Positions 5,347 through 6,550 of a DNA stretch of 6,550 nucleotides are shown piece by piece. The position numbers were made by a program, and so were the translations under genes. Each line of letters starts with the position of its first letter. Within the stretch, counting starts at the first letter, position 1. The notes beneath the pieces were generated by a model. It saw nothing but the letters and a program-made list of their open reading frames with translations, was not told the origin of the DNA and did not search any database. The DNA is taken from contig URXS01000108.1 in assembly GCA_900551885.1 (NCBI GenBank), positions 1 through 6,550 on the forward strand, in the 5' to 3' direction. The stretch is from an uncultured Oscillibacter sp. Lineage in GTDB: Bacteria > Bacillota > Clostridia > Oscillospirales > Oscillospiraceae.

Positions 5347-5374
5347 ATTATACGGTTTCCCCGCTGTCTGTCAA
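5347..5374 (-). promoter_or_regulatory. Consensus promoter of the LysR-family gene
   Basis: On the minus strand a perfect TTGACA (5374-5369) and a perfect TATAAT (5352-5347) are separated by 16 bp. The -10 is one arm of the interrupted palindrome TATAATT-AA-AATTATA (5337-5352), so a bound repressor there would block it. The leader is about 75 nt. Confidence 0.8.
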
Positions 5375-5466
5375 CACGCCACCCTTTCTTCATCCCCGGC
5401 GGCATGCACTGCGATGCAAGGGAAATCCACAGGGAAGGAACTCGTCCAACGCTTGCATATAATCGG

Positions 5467-5495
5467 TTGACAAGTGTAGCCCCATGTGCTATGAT
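5467..5495 (+). promoter_or_regulatory. Promoter of the BlaI-type repressor / M56 operon
   Basis: A perfect TTGACA (5467-5472) and TATGAT (5490-5495) are 17 bp apart. TGC before the -10 makes it an extended -10. Transcription should begin near 5502, inside the inverted repeat described next. Confidence 0.87.
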
Positions 5496-5516
5496 TGGCT
5501 TACAAAAGTAAGCCAA
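5495..5516. promoter_or_regulatory. Operator: perfect 9-bp inverted repeat, likely bound by the BlaI-type repressor
   Basis: The arms TTGGCTTAC (5495-5503) and GTAAGCCAA (5508-5516) are exact reverse complements separated by AAAA. The repeat touches the last base of the -10 and covers the expected start site, the position for autorepression. The inner TTAC/GTAA core resembles the TACA/TGTA sites of BlaI and MecI. The outer TTGGC/GCCAA arms are not part of that consensus. Confidence 0.8.
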
Positions 5517-5531
5517 CAGGGGGTGTATGGT

Positions 5532-5915
5532 ATGGCGAAAGAGCCTGTGGCCCTGACCCAGAGCGAGTGGCGGGTGATGGAGGCCCTGTGGGCCGGGCCA
5601 AAGACTTTGATGGAGCTGGTGCGTGAGCTGGGGGATTCCGCCGGCTGGGCCAAGAGCACCGTCACCACCATGGTGCGGCGGATGGAGGAAAAGGGCCTGG
5701 TGGCCTATGAACAGTCCGGCCGGACCAAGGTGTTCCGCCCGGCCGTCAGCCGGGACGCCGTGGCGGCGGCGGAGACGGATTCCCTGCTGAAACGGGCCTA
5801 CCACGGCAGCGTGGGGCTACTGGTCAACGCCCTGGCGGAACGGGAGAGCCTGACCCGGAAGGACATCGAAGAGCTGTACGCCGTGCTGCGCAAAGCAGAG
5901 GAGGAGCAGTCATGA
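5532..5915 (+). CDS. BlaI/MecI/CopY family transcriptional repressor
   Basis: A 127-residue dimeric winged-helix repressor, the usual family length. It opens with the family signature LTQSEWRVMEALW (8-20). The recognition helix is about 39-54 (WAKSTVTTMVRRMEEK), the wing about 56-70, and the C-terminal dimerisation helices about 75-125, ending DIEELYAVLRKA. Aligned by eye with MecI, the Asn-Phe cleaved during induction corresponds to N99-A100 here, so the Phe is absent. The ATG at 5532 is preceded by AGGGGG (5518-5523) at 8 nt. An in-frame ATG at 5484 lies upstream of the operator and of the expected transcript start, so it cannot be used. The stop overlaps the next start (ATGA), a coupled repressor-sensor pair. 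No beta-lactamase gene is visible here, so the induced target is unknown. Confidence 0.93.
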   Translation: MAKEPVALTQSEWRVMEALWAGPKTLMELVRELGDSAGWAKSTVTTMVRRMEEKGLVAYEQSGRTKVFRPAVSRDAVAAAETDSLLKRAYHGSVGLLVNALAERESLTRKDIEELYAVLRKAEEEQS

Positions 5916-6550
5916 AAGCGGTGCTGATCACATCCGGCGTGCTGATTCTGGTTCTGGCGGCGCTGCGGTACCTGCTGCGGGGCAGGATCAGCCTGCGGCT
6001 GCAGTATGCCCTGTGGCTCCTGGTGGCCGTACGGCTGCTGGTGCCCTTCTCCCTGCCGGGGACGGAATTCAGCGTGCTCAACGCCCTGTCGCCGGAGACG
6101 GCGGACACCACGGTGTACGTCTCCTCTCACGGCATCACCACCTCCGCCCCGGCCCCGGAGACCGGCACCCTGGGCGACGGCCAGGAGATGGATATTTACT
6201 ATGACGGCAACGGCATCCGCCACTTTTACCCGGTGGGGGAGGCTCCCCCGGCGGGGACGGATTACACCACCGTCCCGGCGGAGCGGATCTTCGACCTGAA
6301 CACGGTGCTGCGGGAATTGTGGCTGTGCGGCGCGGCGGTGATGGCGGCGTGGTTTTTGACCGTGAACCTGTCCTTTTCCGCCCGGGCCCGGAAGGCAGCC
6401 CGGCGGCTGGAGATGGCGGAGAGCCCGGTGCCGGTGTACGTGTCGGCGTCGGTGCCCTCTCCCTGTCTGCTGGGTCTGATCCGCCAGCGGATTTATGTGA
6501 CCCCCGCCTGCCTGGAAGACCCGGCCCGGCTGCGGCATGTACTGGCCCAC
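5912..6550 (+). CDS. M56 family metallopeptidase (BlaR1/MecR1-like membrane sensor), N-terminal 213 residues, cut by window edge
   Basis: A membrane zinc peptidase expected to sense an extracellular signal and cause inactivation of the neighbouring BlaI-type repressor. The frame is open from the ATG at 5912, which overlaps the repressor stop by 4 nt, to the window end. Predicted membrane helices are at about residues 4-22, 31-47 and 135-152. RGRISLRLQYALW (23-35) and the stretch PVPVYVSASVPSPCLLGLIR (172-191) are typical M56 landmarks; the latter leads to IYVTP and LRHVLAH (207-213). The final H213 should be the first His of HExxH, whose remainder lies outside the window. Between helices 2 and 3 is a polar, Thr/Pro/Gly-rich loop of about 85 residues, probably extracellular. 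Whether a penicillin-binding-like sensor domain follows at the C terminus cannot be seen. Confidence 0.9.
   Translation, partial: MKAVLITSGVLILVLAALRYLLRGRISLRLQYALWLLVAVRLLVPFSLPGTEFSVLNALSPETADTTVYVSSHGITTSAPAPETGTLGDGQEMDIYYDGNGIRHFYPVGEAPPAGTDYTTVPAERIFDLNTVLRELWLCGAAVMAAWFLTVNLSFSARARKAARRLEMAESPVPVYVSASVPSPCLLGLIRQRIYVTPACLEDPARLRHVLAH

Noticed and set aside
5458..5463. A second TATAAT upstream of the BlaI-type gene
   Set aside because: No acceptable -35 lies at 16-18 bp, and the promoter at 5467-5495 is far better.
5484..5531. Earlier in-frame ATG for the BlaI-type repressor
   Set aside because: It lies before the -10 element and operator, upstream of the expected transcript start.
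5265..5804. Upstream extension of the LysR frame to 477 residues
   Set aside because: The family's N terminus, a good ribosome site and the promoter all point to the ATG at 5264; the extension is antisense to the BlaI-type gene.
5798..6550. Minus-strand open frame reaching the right edge
   Set aside because: It is the shadow of the M56 sensor, which shows membrane helices and family motifs in the plus-strand frame.

Overview
The window looks like chromosomal DNA of a GC-rich member of the Bacillota, most likely a gut Eubacteriales/Oscillospiraceae-type bacterium. This is inferred from strong AGGAGG-type ribosome binding sites, sigma-A promoters, U-tailed terminators, a BlaI/M56 pair and strongly GC-biased third codon positions. 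No mobile element, phage gene, CRISPR array or rRNA is visible. All assignments come from reading the sequence; no database search was run.

Left part, minus strand (1-1635): a consensus-like promoter (1607-1635) drives a fused histidine phosphatase-GNAT acetyltransferase (463-1551). Downstream, probably co-transcribed, is a CaCA-family Ca2+/Na+ antiporter cut by the left edge (1-416). Its Shine-Dalgarno sequence sits inside a perfect 20-bp palindrome. Diverging from the same promoter region is a 59-residue glycine-zipper protein (1704-1883) with its own terminator.

Middle (1924-2391): a tRNA-Ser(GGA) gene with CCA encoded, its own extended -10 promoter and a 12-bp-stem terminator. A hairpin-rich convergent intergenic region follows, holding the terminator of the opposing operon.

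Right-centre, minus strand (2277-5374): a LysR-family regulator (4371-5264) with a TTGACA/TATAAT promoter, then an AT-rich 263-bp intergenic region, then a tightly coupled two-gene operon. That operon encodes a 3-hydroxybutyrate-dehydrogenase-like SDR (3337-4107) and a 3-hydroxyacyl-CoA-dehydrogenase-family enzyme (2392-3324). The two oxidoreductases are from unrelated families that usually act on opposite stereoisomers of 3-hydroxy acids. The pair could therefore oxidise or interconvert D- and L-3-hydroxy acids through a shared 3-keto acid, with the LysR protein as likely regulator. This is inference.

Right end, plus strand (5467-6550): a BlaI/MecI-type repressor (5532-5915) with a consensus promoter and a perfect inverted-repeat operator over its start site. 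It overlaps by 4 nt an M56/BlaR1-type membrane metallopeptidase sensor. The window ends exactly at the first histidine of the expected HExxH zinc motif.
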